Shown: positions 1 through 5,553 of the stretch, in pieces | Layout: each line of letters opens with the position of its first letter | Numbering within the stretch: the stretch's first letter is position 1 | Source of the DNA: an uncultured Collinsella sp. | GTDB lineage: Bacteria > Actinomycetota > Coriobacteriia > Coriobacteriales > Coriobacteriaceae | Assembly (NCBI GenBank): GCA_902465465.1 | Contig: CABQNF010000079.1 | Location: forward strand, 1-5,553 | DNA length: 5,553 bases | Direction of reading: 5' to 3' | Notes under the pieces: model-generated | Seen by the model: the letters and a program-made list of their open reading frames with translations, nothing else | The model's database searches: none | What the model was told of the DNA's origin: nothing | Position numbers and translations under genes: made by a program

Positions 1-2
1 CG

Positions 3-194
3 CTTGTTGCCCAGGGCGATCACGTTGACGCGGGCCAGCCCCTCGTCGAGGTCGATTTCGACGTGGTTCGCGCTGCCGGCTTTGATCCTACGGTCTTCGT
101 TATCGTGTGCGAGCGTTCGGAGAACTCGACTCTTCGCGAGCATGCTTCCGGCCCTGTTGCTGTTAAAGAGCCTGTCGTCTGGCTTTCCGAGTAA
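3..194 (+). CDS. PTS EIIA domain, glucose (Crr) family, 3' end only
   Basis: The frame read from position 3 is open to the TAA at 192-194 and gives 63 residues. They match the C-terminal half of glucose-type EIIA. The segment VAQGDHVDAGQPLVEVDFD corresponds to the EGQ.VKVGD..IEFD strand of E. coli Crr. It is followed by the hydrophobic strand TVFVIVCE and a final strand, VKEPVVWLSE. The phosphorylated histidine lies upstream of the window and cannot be checked. Such proteins are cytoplasmic and carry phosphate from HPr to an EIIB cysteine. The EIICB encoded at 1167 has no EIIA domain of its own, so this is its likely phosphodonor. The gene may encode a free EIIA or the tail of a longer PTS protein; the left edge hides which. 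It is followed within about 20 nt by the antiterminator gene, which implies one transcript. Family assignment is firm; the sugar it serves is inferred from context. Confidence 0.85.
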   Translation, partial: LVAQGDHVDAGQPLVEVDFDVVRAAGFDPTVFVIVCERSENSTLREHASGPVAVKEPVVWLSE

Positions 195-212
195 ATTCTT
201 GTGGTGGGTACC

Positions 213-1067
213 GTGGTTATCAAGCGAGTTTTTAACAACAACGTCGCAATGGTCACTTCGGACGATGGCTCCGAGCTCATCGTCATCGGTCGAGGCCTCT
301 GCTTTGGCCGTCATGCCGGCGATGCCATCGACGAGGCGTCGATCGAAAAGACCTACGCGTTGCAGGAGGGAACTTCTCAGGATTCGCGTACGATCGACCG
401 CTTGGCACATCTTTTGGAGTCCATCCCCACCGTCAACCTCGTGATTTCCGAGGACATCGTTCAGATGCTTCGTCGAGAGCTCAATGTCGATATCAATGAC
501 AAGATTCTCATTGCTCTCGCAGACCACATCAGCCTTGCTTTGGAGCGTGAGCGCAAGGGCGTCTCCTGTGAGAATCCGTTGCTGCTCGAGATCCAGCAGT
601 TCTATCGCAAGGAGTATGCACTTGCGGGCCGTGCGCTGCAGATTATCAAGGAGTATATGGGCATCCAGATGAGCGAAGAAGAGCAGGGTTTCATTACGCT
701 GCATATCGTCAACGCCACCATGCCGCAACGCTCCGATCGTTTGATTGTTTCGGTCCAGCTTGTTCGCGACGTGCTTGCGATTGTTTCCGAGCGCTATGCC
801 ACGACCCTCGACGACACCTCGCTGCCTTACGAACGTTTCGTTCGTCACCTGCAGTTTTTCGCACAGCGAGCACTCGATCCTACGGCAGGGCAAATCAACG
901 GAGACGCGCTGTTCCGAATCGATGAAACGGCGTATCCGCGTGCATTCTCGTGTGCGGATGCCATAGCCGCCCACTTGTCGTCTACCTATAACGTTGTCGT
1001 TACCGATGCCGAGAAGAGTTATCTCGCATATCACATTGTTAACCTGCTTGGAGAACCTGGTCTCTAG
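213..1067 (+). CDS. licT: LicT/BglG-family transcription antiterminator (CAT-PRD1-PRD2)
   Basis: This is an RNA-binding antiterminator regulated by the PTS. Counting from the GTG at 213, the protein has 284 residues. The N-terminal RNA-binding CAT domain (about 1-55) has NNN at 8-10, GRG at 26-28 and Phe31, the same positions as in Bacillus LicT, which is why I prefer this start. In-frame GTGs at 201 and 204 are alternatives; the G-rich GGTGGG just upstream of 213 could serve as a ribosome site. PRD1 (about 65-168) carries His105 (ADHIS) and His164 (TLHIVNA). PRD2 (about 175-280) carries His212 (VRHLQFF) and His274 (AYHIVN). All four phosphorylatable histidines are therefore present, each five residues later than in LicT. 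In the known family, EII-dependent phosphorylation of PRD1 inactivates the protein when substrate is absent, HPr phosphorylation of PRD2 activates it, and the active dimer stabilises an RNA antiterminator hairpin. It lies between the EIIA and EICB-type permease genes of the same operon, so it probably controls this operon. Codon use is less strongly biased than in the two genes downstream. Confidence 0.93.
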   Translation: MVIKRVFNNNVAMVTSDDGSELIVIGRGLCFGRHAGDAIDEASIEKTYALQEGTSQDSRTIDRLAHLLESIPTVNLVISEDIVQMLRRELNVDINDKILIALADHISLALERERKGVSCENPLLLEIQQFYRKEYALAGRALQIIKEYMGIQMSEEEQGFITLHIVNATMPQRSDRLIVSVQLVRDVLAIVSERYATTLDDTSLPYERFVRHLQFFAQRALDPTAGQINGDALFRIDETAYPRAFSCADAIAAHLSSTYNVVVTDAEKSYLAYHIVNLLGEPGL

Positions 1068-1098
1068 GCATAACGTGCCCACACATCGATCGATATAA

Positions 1099-1120
1099 GG
1101 CAAGGCTCACGGTCTTGTCC
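1099..1120 (+). promoter_or_regulatory. Imperfect stem-loop upstream of the permease gene
   Basis: GGCAAGGC at 1099-1106 pairs with the 3' arm within 1112-1120, giving eight pairs including one G-U, with a single bulged T at 1118 and a short loop (1107-1111). A short, bulged stem is the general shape of RNA targets bound by CAT-domain antiterminators, but the sequence does not match the known consensus. No T-run follows, so it is not a good terminator on its own. Its importance is unproven. Confidence 0.3.
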
Positions 1121-1149
1121 AGGGCACATCTGTCTTAATTTGCGGAAAA

Positions 1150-1159
1150 GGAAGGGGAG
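1150..1159 (+). promoter_or_regulatory. Ribosome binding site of the EIICB gene
   Basis: A purine run, GGAAGGGGAG, ends 7 nt before the ATG at 1167. It fixes that ATG as the start. The frame is open further upstream, back to a TTG at 1140, but that codon has no comparable site and would add residues (RKRKGS) unlike the family's N-terminus. Confidence 0.75.
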
Positions 1160-1166
1160 TACCGCT

Positions 1167-2783
1167 ATGACCGCAAAAAAGAAGTTCAATTTCAAAGCGC
1201 CGTTGGAGGTGTTCGCGAAGTCGATCGTCCAGCCGATGATGTATCTCTCGGTTGCCGGCATCCTGCTCATCGTGGGCATCATTCTGACCAACAAGACCAT
1301 CTGCGCTTTGGTCCCCGTACTGGGCTCCGGTCCGTTCCAGCTTGTGGGCGCCGTTGTCTATCAGTCGCTGATGTTTATCATCAACAACCTCTCGATTCTG
1401 TTCTGCGTGGGCATCGCCGGCGCCATGGCAAAGAAGAACAAGGGCCATGCTTCGCTGATCGCCCTGATGTCGTTCTTCCTGTTCCTGCAGGCTAACAACA
1501 TCGTGCTCAACGCCACCGGCTCTCTTGCCGATGCGAGCGGCATGCTCGGTCTTACCGGAACCGGCCAGGCCACCGTTATGGGCATCCAGGTACTCGATAC
1601 CGGCGTGTTTGGCGGCATCATCCTTGGTTGCATCACCGGTGCTGTGTTCAACAAGTACTCGAACAAACAGTTCCCCATTGCCCTTTCGATGTTCTCGGGC
1701 GTTCGCTTTCCGTTCCTGATCATGATCATCATTTCCTGGATCATGGGCGCTGGCTTCTGCATCGTTTGGCCTCCGGTTCAGGGTGCCATCTCCTCCGTTG
1801 CCGGCATCATTAAGGAGTCGGGCAACATCGGTCTGTTTATCTACGGCATGCTCAACAAGCTGCTTGTTCCCACCGGTCTGCACCACCTCATCTACACCCC
1901 GTTCCAGTTCTCCGATGTGGGTGGCACCCTGACGCTGGGTGATCAGGTTATCGCCGGCGCCTATCCCATCCGTGTTGCCGAGATGGCAATGACGGGCCAG
2001 CCCTTCTCCGATAGCACCTATTTCAACAGCTACACCTTCAACAACCTGTGGCCCTACATCGGTATCGGTCTCGCCTTTATCGTCACCGCTTACAAGGGGA
2101 ACAAGGATAAGACCAAAGCCGTTATCATCCCGCTGATCATCACCGCCGTGCTCTCCTGCGTGACCGAGCCCATGGACTTCCTCTTTGTCTTTGCCGCTCC
2201 CGTGCTCTTTGTCGTTCACTCGGTTCTTTCTGGCATCTTCCTGGTCCTGCTCAAGGTTCTCTCCGTGCCCGCTTCGACTGCAGGCGGCATCATCAACATC
2301 GTGGTTTCCAACCTGGTTCTTGGTGTCGATAAGACCAACTGGCCGGTTATGCTGGTACTTGGAGTCGTCAACGCCGCTCTGTACTTCTTCCTCTTCACCT
2401 TCCTTATCAAGAAGCTCAACCTCCACACGCCTGGCCGCGAGGAGGAGTCCGAGCTTGCTGAGTCCGTTGCCGAGGGCGAGGCCGCCGCGTCTGTCGCGGT
2501 GAAGCAGGGCGCTGTTGCCGCGGCTCCCGCAGAGGGCGTCGATGCAGGTATTGCCGACCTGGTCGCAGGTCTTGGCGGCAAGGACAACATCGAGGAGCTC
2601 GAGAACTGCTTTACGCGTCTCCGCGTGAACGTTAAGAACCCGGACCTCATCGATGAGGACCTCATCAACCACGTGCCCAACAGCGGCATCAACCGCAACG
2701 GCAACAATATCCAGATCATCTTTGGCATGAAGGTCGCCGAGATGCGCGACAAGGTCGAAAACGCAATTGAGAAGGAGCAGTAA
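1167..2783 (+). CDS. PTS EIICB permease, alpha-glucoside (AglA-like) type
   Basis: This 538-residue inner-membrane protein should import a sugar and phosphorylate it. The EIIC domain (about 10-418) shows roughly ten hydrophobic segments. It has PTGLHH at 235-240 followed by YTPFQF, and VTEP at 332-335, the counterpart of the GITEP motif of glucose-family permeases. It closes with LNLHTPGREEE, very like LNLKTPGREES in Klebsiella AglA. A Glu/Ala-rich linker (about 424-458) leads to an EIIB domain (about 460-538) with the phosphorylated Cys481 in NCFTRLRV. EIIA is absent from the chain and is presumably supplied by the gene ending at 194. The start is set by a strong purine-rich site at 1150-1159. 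The GH4 gene starts 3 nt after the stop, so the two are translationally coupled. From the family and this neighbour the substrate is probably maltose, a sucrose isomer or a related alpha-glucoside. Beta-glucoside and GlcNAc permeases are less likely, given the AglA-like motifs. The exact sugar cannot be read from sequence. Confidence 0.93.
   Translation: MTAKKKFNFKAPLEVFAKSIVQPMMYLSVAGILLIVGIILTNKTICALVPVLGSGPFQLVGAVVYQSLMFIINNLSILFCVGIAGAMAKKNKGHASLIALMSFFLFLQANNIVLNATGSLADASGMLGLTGTGQATVMGIQVLDTGVFGGIILGCITGAVFNKYSNKQFPIALSMFSGVRFPFLIMIIISWIMGAGFCIVWPPVQGAISSVAGIIKESGNIGLFIYGMLNKLLVPTGLHHLIYTPFQFSDVGGTLTLGDQVIAGAYPIRVAEMAMTGQPFSDSTYFNSYTFNNLWPYIGIGLAFIVTAYKGNKDKTKAVIIPLIITAVLSCVTEPMDFLFVFAAPVLFVVHSVLSGIFLVLLKVLSVPASTAGGIINIVVSNLVLGVDKTNWPVMLVLGVVNAALYFFLFTFLIKKLNLHTPGREEESELAESVAEGEAAASVAVKQGAVAAAPAEGVDAGIADLVAGLGGKDNIEELENCFTRLRVNVKNPDLIDEDLINHVPNSGINRNGNNIQIIFGMKVAEMRDKVENAIEKEQ
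2772..2777 (+). promoter_or_regulatory. Ribosome binding site of the GH4 gene, inside the permease gene
   Basis: AAGGAG lies within the last codons of the permease gene, 9 nt before the ATG at 2787. The stop of one gene and start of the next are separated by only ACA, so ribosomes finishing the permease can reinitiate directly. This supports a fixed ratio of permease to hydrolase. Confidence 0.7.
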
Positions 2784-2786
2784 ACA

Positions 2787-4169
2787 ATGATCATTACTCT
2801 GTGTGGTGGCGGATCCACCTTTACCCCCGGCATCGTCAAGTCCATCGCCCTGCGCAAGGACGAGCTCGATGTTGACGAGATTCGTCTGTACGACATCAAC
2901 GAGGAGCGCCAGCGCAAGATCGGCGTGCTCGTGGACTGGATTTTGCACGAGGACCTCGGCCTGGACATCAAGCTCACGGTGACCACCGACAAAAAGACGG
3001 CTTTTACCGACGCCAGCTTCGTGTTTGCCCAGATGCGCGTGGGCGGCTACGCCATGCGCGAGCAGGACGAGAAGATTCCGCTGCGTCACGGCTGCGTGGG
3101 TCAGGAGACTTGCGGTTGCGGCGGCCTTGCCTACGGCATGCGCACTATCTTCCCCATGGTCGAGCTGATCGATGACGTTGAGAAGTACGCCAAGAAGGAC
3201 TACTGGATTCTCAACTACTCCAACCCTGCCGCCATCGTCTCCGAGGGCTGCCGCGTGCTGCGTCCCAACGCTCGCATCATCAACATCTGCGACATGCCGA
3301 TCGCAATCATCGACGTGGTTTGCGCCGCGCTCGATATCGACAAGAAGGATGTCGAGTACGATTACTTTGGCCTCAACCACTTTGGTTGGTTCACCTCGAT
3401 TCGCCACAAGGGCGAGGAGGTGCTCCCGCAGCTGCGCGAGTACATCAAGGAGCATGAGATCCTGCTGCCCGATTCCTACCTCAAGGGCATGGGCTCGCTC
3501 ATGGCAAAGAAGCCCGAGGAGGCCACCGACGAGCATCCCGAGCAGAACCGCCACACCAAGGGCAGCTGGTACTACGTCTGGAAGGGCGAGTACGAGATCA
3601 TGGAGTGCTTCCCGGAGTACCTGCCCAACACGTATCTGAACTACTACCTGCAGCAGAAGGAGTTCGTCGAGCATTCCAACCCCGAGCGCACCCGTGCGAA
3701 TGAGGTTGAGGAGACGCGCGAGAAGAATCTCTTCGACGGCATCGACCACTACGAGAAGACCGGCGAGATCGACGAGAGCACGTTCTATGCGGGCAGCCAC
3801 GGCGACTGGATTGCCGACCTGGCTATCGCTCTGAAGAACGACACCAAGCAGCGCTTCCTGGTCATTTGCGAGAACAAGGGCGCTATCCCCAACATGCCCT
3901 ACGACGCTATGGTCGAGCTGCCTGCCTACATTGGCAAGAACGGCCCCGAGGTCATCAGCCGCGACAACATTCCTCTGTTCCAGCAGGGTCTCATGATGCA
4001 GCAGCTGAACTCCGAGAAGCTCGTGGTCGAGGCTACGATCGAGGGTTCGTACGAGAAGGCGCTCAAGGCCTTTACGCTCAACAAGACCGTGCCTTCGATG
4101 AAGGTTGCCAAGGAAGTTCTCGACGACATGATCGAGGCCAACAAGGGTTACTGGCCCGAGCTTAAGTAA
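2787..4169 (+). CDS. GH4 6-phospho-alpha-glucosidase (GlvA/AglB/MalH type)
   Basis: This 460-residue cytoplasmic enzyme should hydrolyse the 6-phosphorylated alpha-glucoside delivered by the permease, releasing glucose 6-phosphate. GH4 enzymes use NAD+ and a divalent metal (often Mn2+) in a redox-assisted mechanism. The N-terminal Rossmann motif is CGGGSTFTPG (6-15). GQETCG at 105-110 and NYSNPAA at 143-149 are conserved. NICDMP carries the metal-binding Cys168 and the proposed catalytic acid Asp169. GLNHFGW gives the metal ligand His198. LPNTYL gives Tyr283, equivalent to the proposed base Tyr265 of B. subtilis GlvA. The C-terminus ANKGYWPEL is typical of the alpha-glucosidase branch. The Cys-Asp pair argues for 6-phospho-alpha-glucosidase rather than a beta-glucosidase or alpha-galactosidase branch of GH4. 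Two differences from GlvA/AglB stand out: CGCGG where they have CGPGG (residues 109-113), and roughly 18 more residues around 225-280. It is the last gene of the operon and is followed by a strong hairpin. Codon use is strongly biased, suggesting good expression. Confidence 0.95.
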   Translation: MIITLCGGGSTFTPGIVKSIALRKDELDVDEIRLYDINEERQRKIGVLVDWILHEDLGLDIKLTVTTDKKTAFTDASFVFAQMRVGGYAMREQDEKIPLRHGCVGQETCGCGGLAYGMRTIFPMVELIDDVEKYAKKDYWILNYSNPAAIVSEGCRVLRPNARIINICDMPIAIIDVVCAALDIDKKDVEYDYFGLNHFGWFTSIRHKGEEVLPQLREYIKEHEILLPDSYLKGMGSLMAKKPEEATDEHPEQNRHTKGSWYYVWKGEYEIMECFPEYLPNTYLNYYLQQKEFVEHSNPERTRANEVEETREKNLFDGIDHYEKTGEIDESTFYAGSHGDWIADLAIALKNDTKQRFLVICENKGAIPNMPYDAMVELPAYIGKNGPEVISRDNIPLFQQGLMMQQLNSEKLVVEATIEGSYEKALKAFTLNKTVPSMKVAKEVLDDMIEANKGYWPELK

Positions 4170-4201
4170 AAGCAACAGGGTCGCTGGCCGCATACCATGA
4201 G

Positions 4202-4245
4202 CAATGCCCCGTCCACGTGATTGCGTGGGCGGGGCATTGTCGTTT
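4202..4245 (+). terminator. Operon-end hairpin terminator
   Basis: CAATGCCCCG at 4202-4211 pairs perfectly with CGGGGCATTG at 4230-4239. A T-G pair and CCACG with CGTGG (4213-4217 and 4224-4228) extend this to a 16-bp stem around a 6-nt loop. The tail is only TCGTTT, a weak U-tract, but the stem is very stable and begins about 30 nt after the GH4 stop. No A-run precedes the stem, so it reads best as a plus-strand terminator. Confidence 0.85.
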
Positions 4246-4340
4246 GGTAACGCGTTTTATCAAATATGGCATTTATCTGCGGTAATGTTCTATTTCACCG
4301 CTGAGGGTGACATTTCATGCCGCCTGCCGAACTGCGTGAA

Positions 4341-4361
4341 GACCTAACAACTTTTTAGGTC
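4341..4361 (+). repeat. Perfect 7-bp inverted repeat in the oxidoreductase leader
   Basis: GACCTAA and TTAGGTC are exact reverse complements separated by 7 nt. Seven matching bases in an AT-containing arm is what a dimeric repressor operator looks like; it could equally form an RNA hairpin, and the T-rich right loop side is not placed as a terminator tail. No regulator family is assigned. Confidence 0.5.
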
Positions 4362-4412
4362 AGTGTTGTGCGTGTAGCAACTTCGCCCGGCCTCGCCTCC
4401 GGGCTGCCATGT

Positions 4413-4420
4413 GAGAGGGG
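4413..4420 (+). promoter_or_regulatory. Ribosome binding site of the oxidoreductase gene
   Basis: GAGAGGGG ends 5 nt before the ATG at 4426 and selects it over an in-frame GTG at 4411, which would overlap this site. Confidence 0.7.
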
Positions 4421-4425
4421 ATCTT

Positions 4426-5553
4426 ATGGCTCGACTGCATGTAATGGAACGCGGCCACGCTCAGGCCGTCATGGACGACCTGCACGATGCGCTCGGACGT
4501 CGTCTGGCGGTGAGCTCGCTCGCCCCGTGTCCCGTGGAGTTTACGGCAGCGCTCGTCAACCTGTGCTCCACCCAGAGCTGCGGCAAGTGCACGCCCTGCC
4601 GCGTGGGCCTAAGCGCGCTGAGCGACCTGCTCGCCGATGTGCTCGAAGGGCGCGCCGATGAGTCCACACTCAACCTGATTGAGCGCACGGCCCGCACCAT
4701 CTACCTTTCGAGCGATTGCGCCATCGGCTACGAGGCCGGCGCCATGGCGCTCACGGCCATTCGCGGCTTCGGCGACGATTTTGAGCATCACATTAGCGAG
4801 CACTCCTGCGGCTTTGATCGTGAGGCCCGCGTCCCGTGTGTCTCGGGCTGTCCGGCGCACGTCGACATTCCTGGTTACATTTCGCTCGTCGAGGCCGGCC
4901 GCTATGCCGATGCCGTCAAGGTCATCCGCAAGAATAACCCGCTGCCGCTCGTTTGCGGCCTGGTGTGCGAGCATCCCTGCGAGATGCATTGCCGCCGCGG
5001 CATGGTCGACGACCCCATGAACATCCTCGCCCTCAAGCGTTTTGCCGTTGAGCACAGTGACCTCAACGACCACAAGCCGCATGTAGTGGACAACACCGGT
5101 AAGCGCGTCGCCGTGATCGGCGGCGGCCCGGCCGGCCTTTCCTGCGCCTACTACCTGGCCGTGATGGGCCATAAGGTGACCATCTTTGAGCAGCGCCACC
5201 ACCTGGGCGGCATGCTGCGCTACGGCATCCCCAGCTATCGTCTGCCGCGCGAGCGCTTGCAGGCCGAGACCGACTGGATCTTGAGCGCCGGCATCGATGT
5301 GGAGCTCGACCACTCCGTGAACGGCGAGGAGCTCGCTCGCCTGCGCGACGAGTTCGATGCCGTCTACCTGGCCATCGGTGCCCATAGCGACAAGAAGCTC
5401 GGCCTTCCGGGTGAAGAGGCGCCCGGCGTGGAGTCGGCCGTCAAGATGCTGCGCGCCATCGGAGACGACGAGCTGCCCGACCTGAGCGGCCAGCGCGTGT
5501 GCGTCATCGGCGGCGGCAACGTGGCCATGGACGTGGCGCGCTCTGCCGTGCGC
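4426..5553 (+). CDS. NuoF-like 4Fe-4S / GltD-like FAD-NAD(P)H oxidoreductase fusion, 5' part
   Basis: The frame is open from ATG 4426 to the window end (376 codons), so the C-terminus is missing. Residues about 40-122 resemble the C-terminal 4Fe-4S domain of NuoF/HoxF. They contain SCGKCTPCRVG with Cys52, Cys55 and Cys58, a fourth ligand candidate Cys98 (SSDCAIG), and FGDDFEHHI. The NADH/FMN-binding part of NuoF is absent. Residues about 125-215 are a GltD/dihydropyrimidine dehydrogenase-type iron-sulfur domain with Cys128, Cys138, Cys142 (GCPAHVDIP), Cys177, Cys181, Cys185 and Cys189; these probably hold two further clusters. The FAD Rossmann fold starts at 228 with GGGPAG at 232-237 and Glu255. 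A second nucleotide motif, GGGNVAMD, begins at 362 and should bind NAD(P)H. Proteins of this type pass electrons between pyridine nucleotide, FAD and iron-sulfur clusters in multi-subunit complexes with hydrogenases, formate dehydrogenases or glutamate synthase. The partner would lie downstream, out of view. The ATG is backed by GAGAGGGG at 4413-4420. Domain calls are firm; the physiological reaction is unknown. Confidence 0.88.
   Translation, partial: MARLHVMERGHAQAVMDDLHDALGRRLAVSSLAPCPVEFTAALVNLCSTQSCGKCTPCRVGLSALSDLLADVLEGRADESTLNLIERTARTIYLSSDCAIGYEAGAMALTAIRGFGDDFEHHISEHSCGFDREARVPCVSGCPAHVDIPGYISLVEAGRYADAVKVIRKNNPLPLVCGLVCEHPCEMHCRRGMVDDPMNILALKRFAVEHSDLNDHKPHVVDNTGKRVAVIGGGPAGLSCAYYLAVMGHKVTIFEQRHHLGGMLRYGIPSYRLPRERLQAETDWILSAGIDVELDHSVNGEELARLRDEFDAVYLAIGAHSDKKLGLPGEEAPGVESAVKMLRAIGDDELPDLSGQRVCVIGGGNVAMDVARSAVR

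Larger units (their letters stand above)
1068..1166 (+). promoter_or_regulatory. Antiterminator-permease intergenic leader, possible RNA target
   Basis: The 99 nt between the antiterminator stop and the permease start are the only sizeable gap in the operon, and so the natural place in this window for a LicT-type RNA target (RAT) and its terminator. Visible elements are a perfect palindrome ATCGATCGAT at 1085-1094, an imperfect stem-loop at 1099-1120, and a 6-nt inverted repeat, GTGCCC at 1075-1080 with GGGCAC at 1122-1127, that would enclose both. I do not see the classical RAT sequence of Bacillus lic, sac or bgl leaders, nor a GC-rich stem with a U-run. A role in antitermination is therefore inferred from position only. 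The true target could instead lie upstream of the EIIA gene, outside the window. Confidence 0.35.
4246..4425 (+). promoter_or_regulatory. Leader/promoter region of the oxidoreductase gene
   Basis: These 180 nt contain no gene. Because a strong terminator lies just upstream and an unrelated gene downstream, a promoter is expected here. I could not find a convincing -35/-10 pair: TAATGT at 4283-4288 is the best -10-like string and has no good partner. Three inverted repeats occur in series: TCACC/GGTGA (4295-4299 and 4306-4310), GACCTAA/TTAGGTC (4341-4347 and 4355-4361) and GCCCGG/CCGGGC (4385-4390 and 4399-4404). They could be operators or a structured 5' leader. I do not recognise a known riboswitch. 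Confidence 0.5.

Noticed and set aside
201..212. GTG codons at 201 and 204 as the antiterminator start
   Set aside because: They would add four residues before the point where LicT proteins begin. Starting at 213 places NNN and GRG at the family's usual positions, though the upstream starts cannot be excluded.
4..444. Plus-strand open frame overlapping the EIIA end and the antiterminator start
   Set aside because: It is out of frame with both recognised proteins, Ser/Arg/Leu-rich and without family features; EIIA and the CAT domain explain the region.
1085..1094. ATCGATCGAT palindrome as a repressor operator
   Set aside because: It is a short self-complementary run that arises easily by chance, no DNA-binding regulator is encoded in the window, and the operon's visible regulator acts on RNA.
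1107..4193. Minus-strand open frame of about 1,028 residues
   Set aside because: It lies codon-for-codon opposite two clearly recognised genes, has no family resemblance, and its Val/Asp/Leu/His/Gly-heavy composition is what complementing GC-biased codons produces. It is an artefact of missing TTA, CTA and TCA codons.
4283..4288. TAATGT as a -10 promoter box
   Set aside because: It matches the consensus poorly and no adequate -35 box lies at 16-18 nt, so it is not called as a promoter.
4609..5385. Minus-strand open frame of 258 residues opposite the oxidoreductase gene
   Set aside because: It is again in register with the sense codons of a gene with clear iron-sulfur and FAD motifs, and has the same shadow-like composition.
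1..5553. CRISPR arrays, tRNA or rRNA genes, insertion sequences
   Set aside because: No tandem repeat-spacer pattern, no tRNA-like cloverleaf, no transposase-like frame and no terminal inverted repeats with target duplication were seen; nearly all sequence is taken up by the five genes.

Overview
The window looks like a stretch of gut Coriobacteriia chromosome (Actinomycetota). A Collinsella-like genome is my best guess. The grounds are moderately high GC with C/G-ending codons, a PTS-based sugar operon in a GC-rich genome, and a NuoF-like/GltD-like fusion oxidoreductase of the kind seen in anaerobes. This taxonomic call is inference from style and has not been searched.

Positions 1-4245 hold one compact plus-strand operon for a phosphotransferase (PTS) alpha-glucoside system. 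In order it contains the 3' end of a glucose-type EIIA gene (to 194), a LicT/BglG-type transcription antiterminator (213-1067), a 99-nt intergenic gap with possible RNA structure, an AglA-type EIICB permease (1167-2783), and a GH4 6-phospho-alpha-glucosidase (2787-4169). A strong hairpin at 4202-4239 closes the operon. EIIA passes phosphate to the EIIB cysteine of the permease. The permease imports and phosphorylates an alpha-glucoside such as maltose or a sucrose isomer, and the GH4 enzyme hydrolyses the resulting 6-phosphate inside the cell. The antiterminator would couple expression to substrate through phosphorylation of its PRD histidines. Every component of the route except EI and HPr is in the window, although EIIA is cut by the left edge.

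Positions 4246-4425 are a non-coding leader with three short inverted repeats and no convincing promoter boxes. From 4426 to the right edge runs a second, unrelated gene. It encodes an iron-sulfur flavoprotein that joins a NuoF C-terminal-like 4Fe-4S domain to a GltD-like FAD/NAD(P)H oxidoreductase, and it is truncated by the window end.

Nothing here is clearly a new system. The points most worth a second look are the placement of the antiterminator and its unidentified RNA target, the NuoF-GltD fusion and what lies downstream of it, the leader with three hairpins, and a GH4 enzyme with an altered conserved loop and an insertion.
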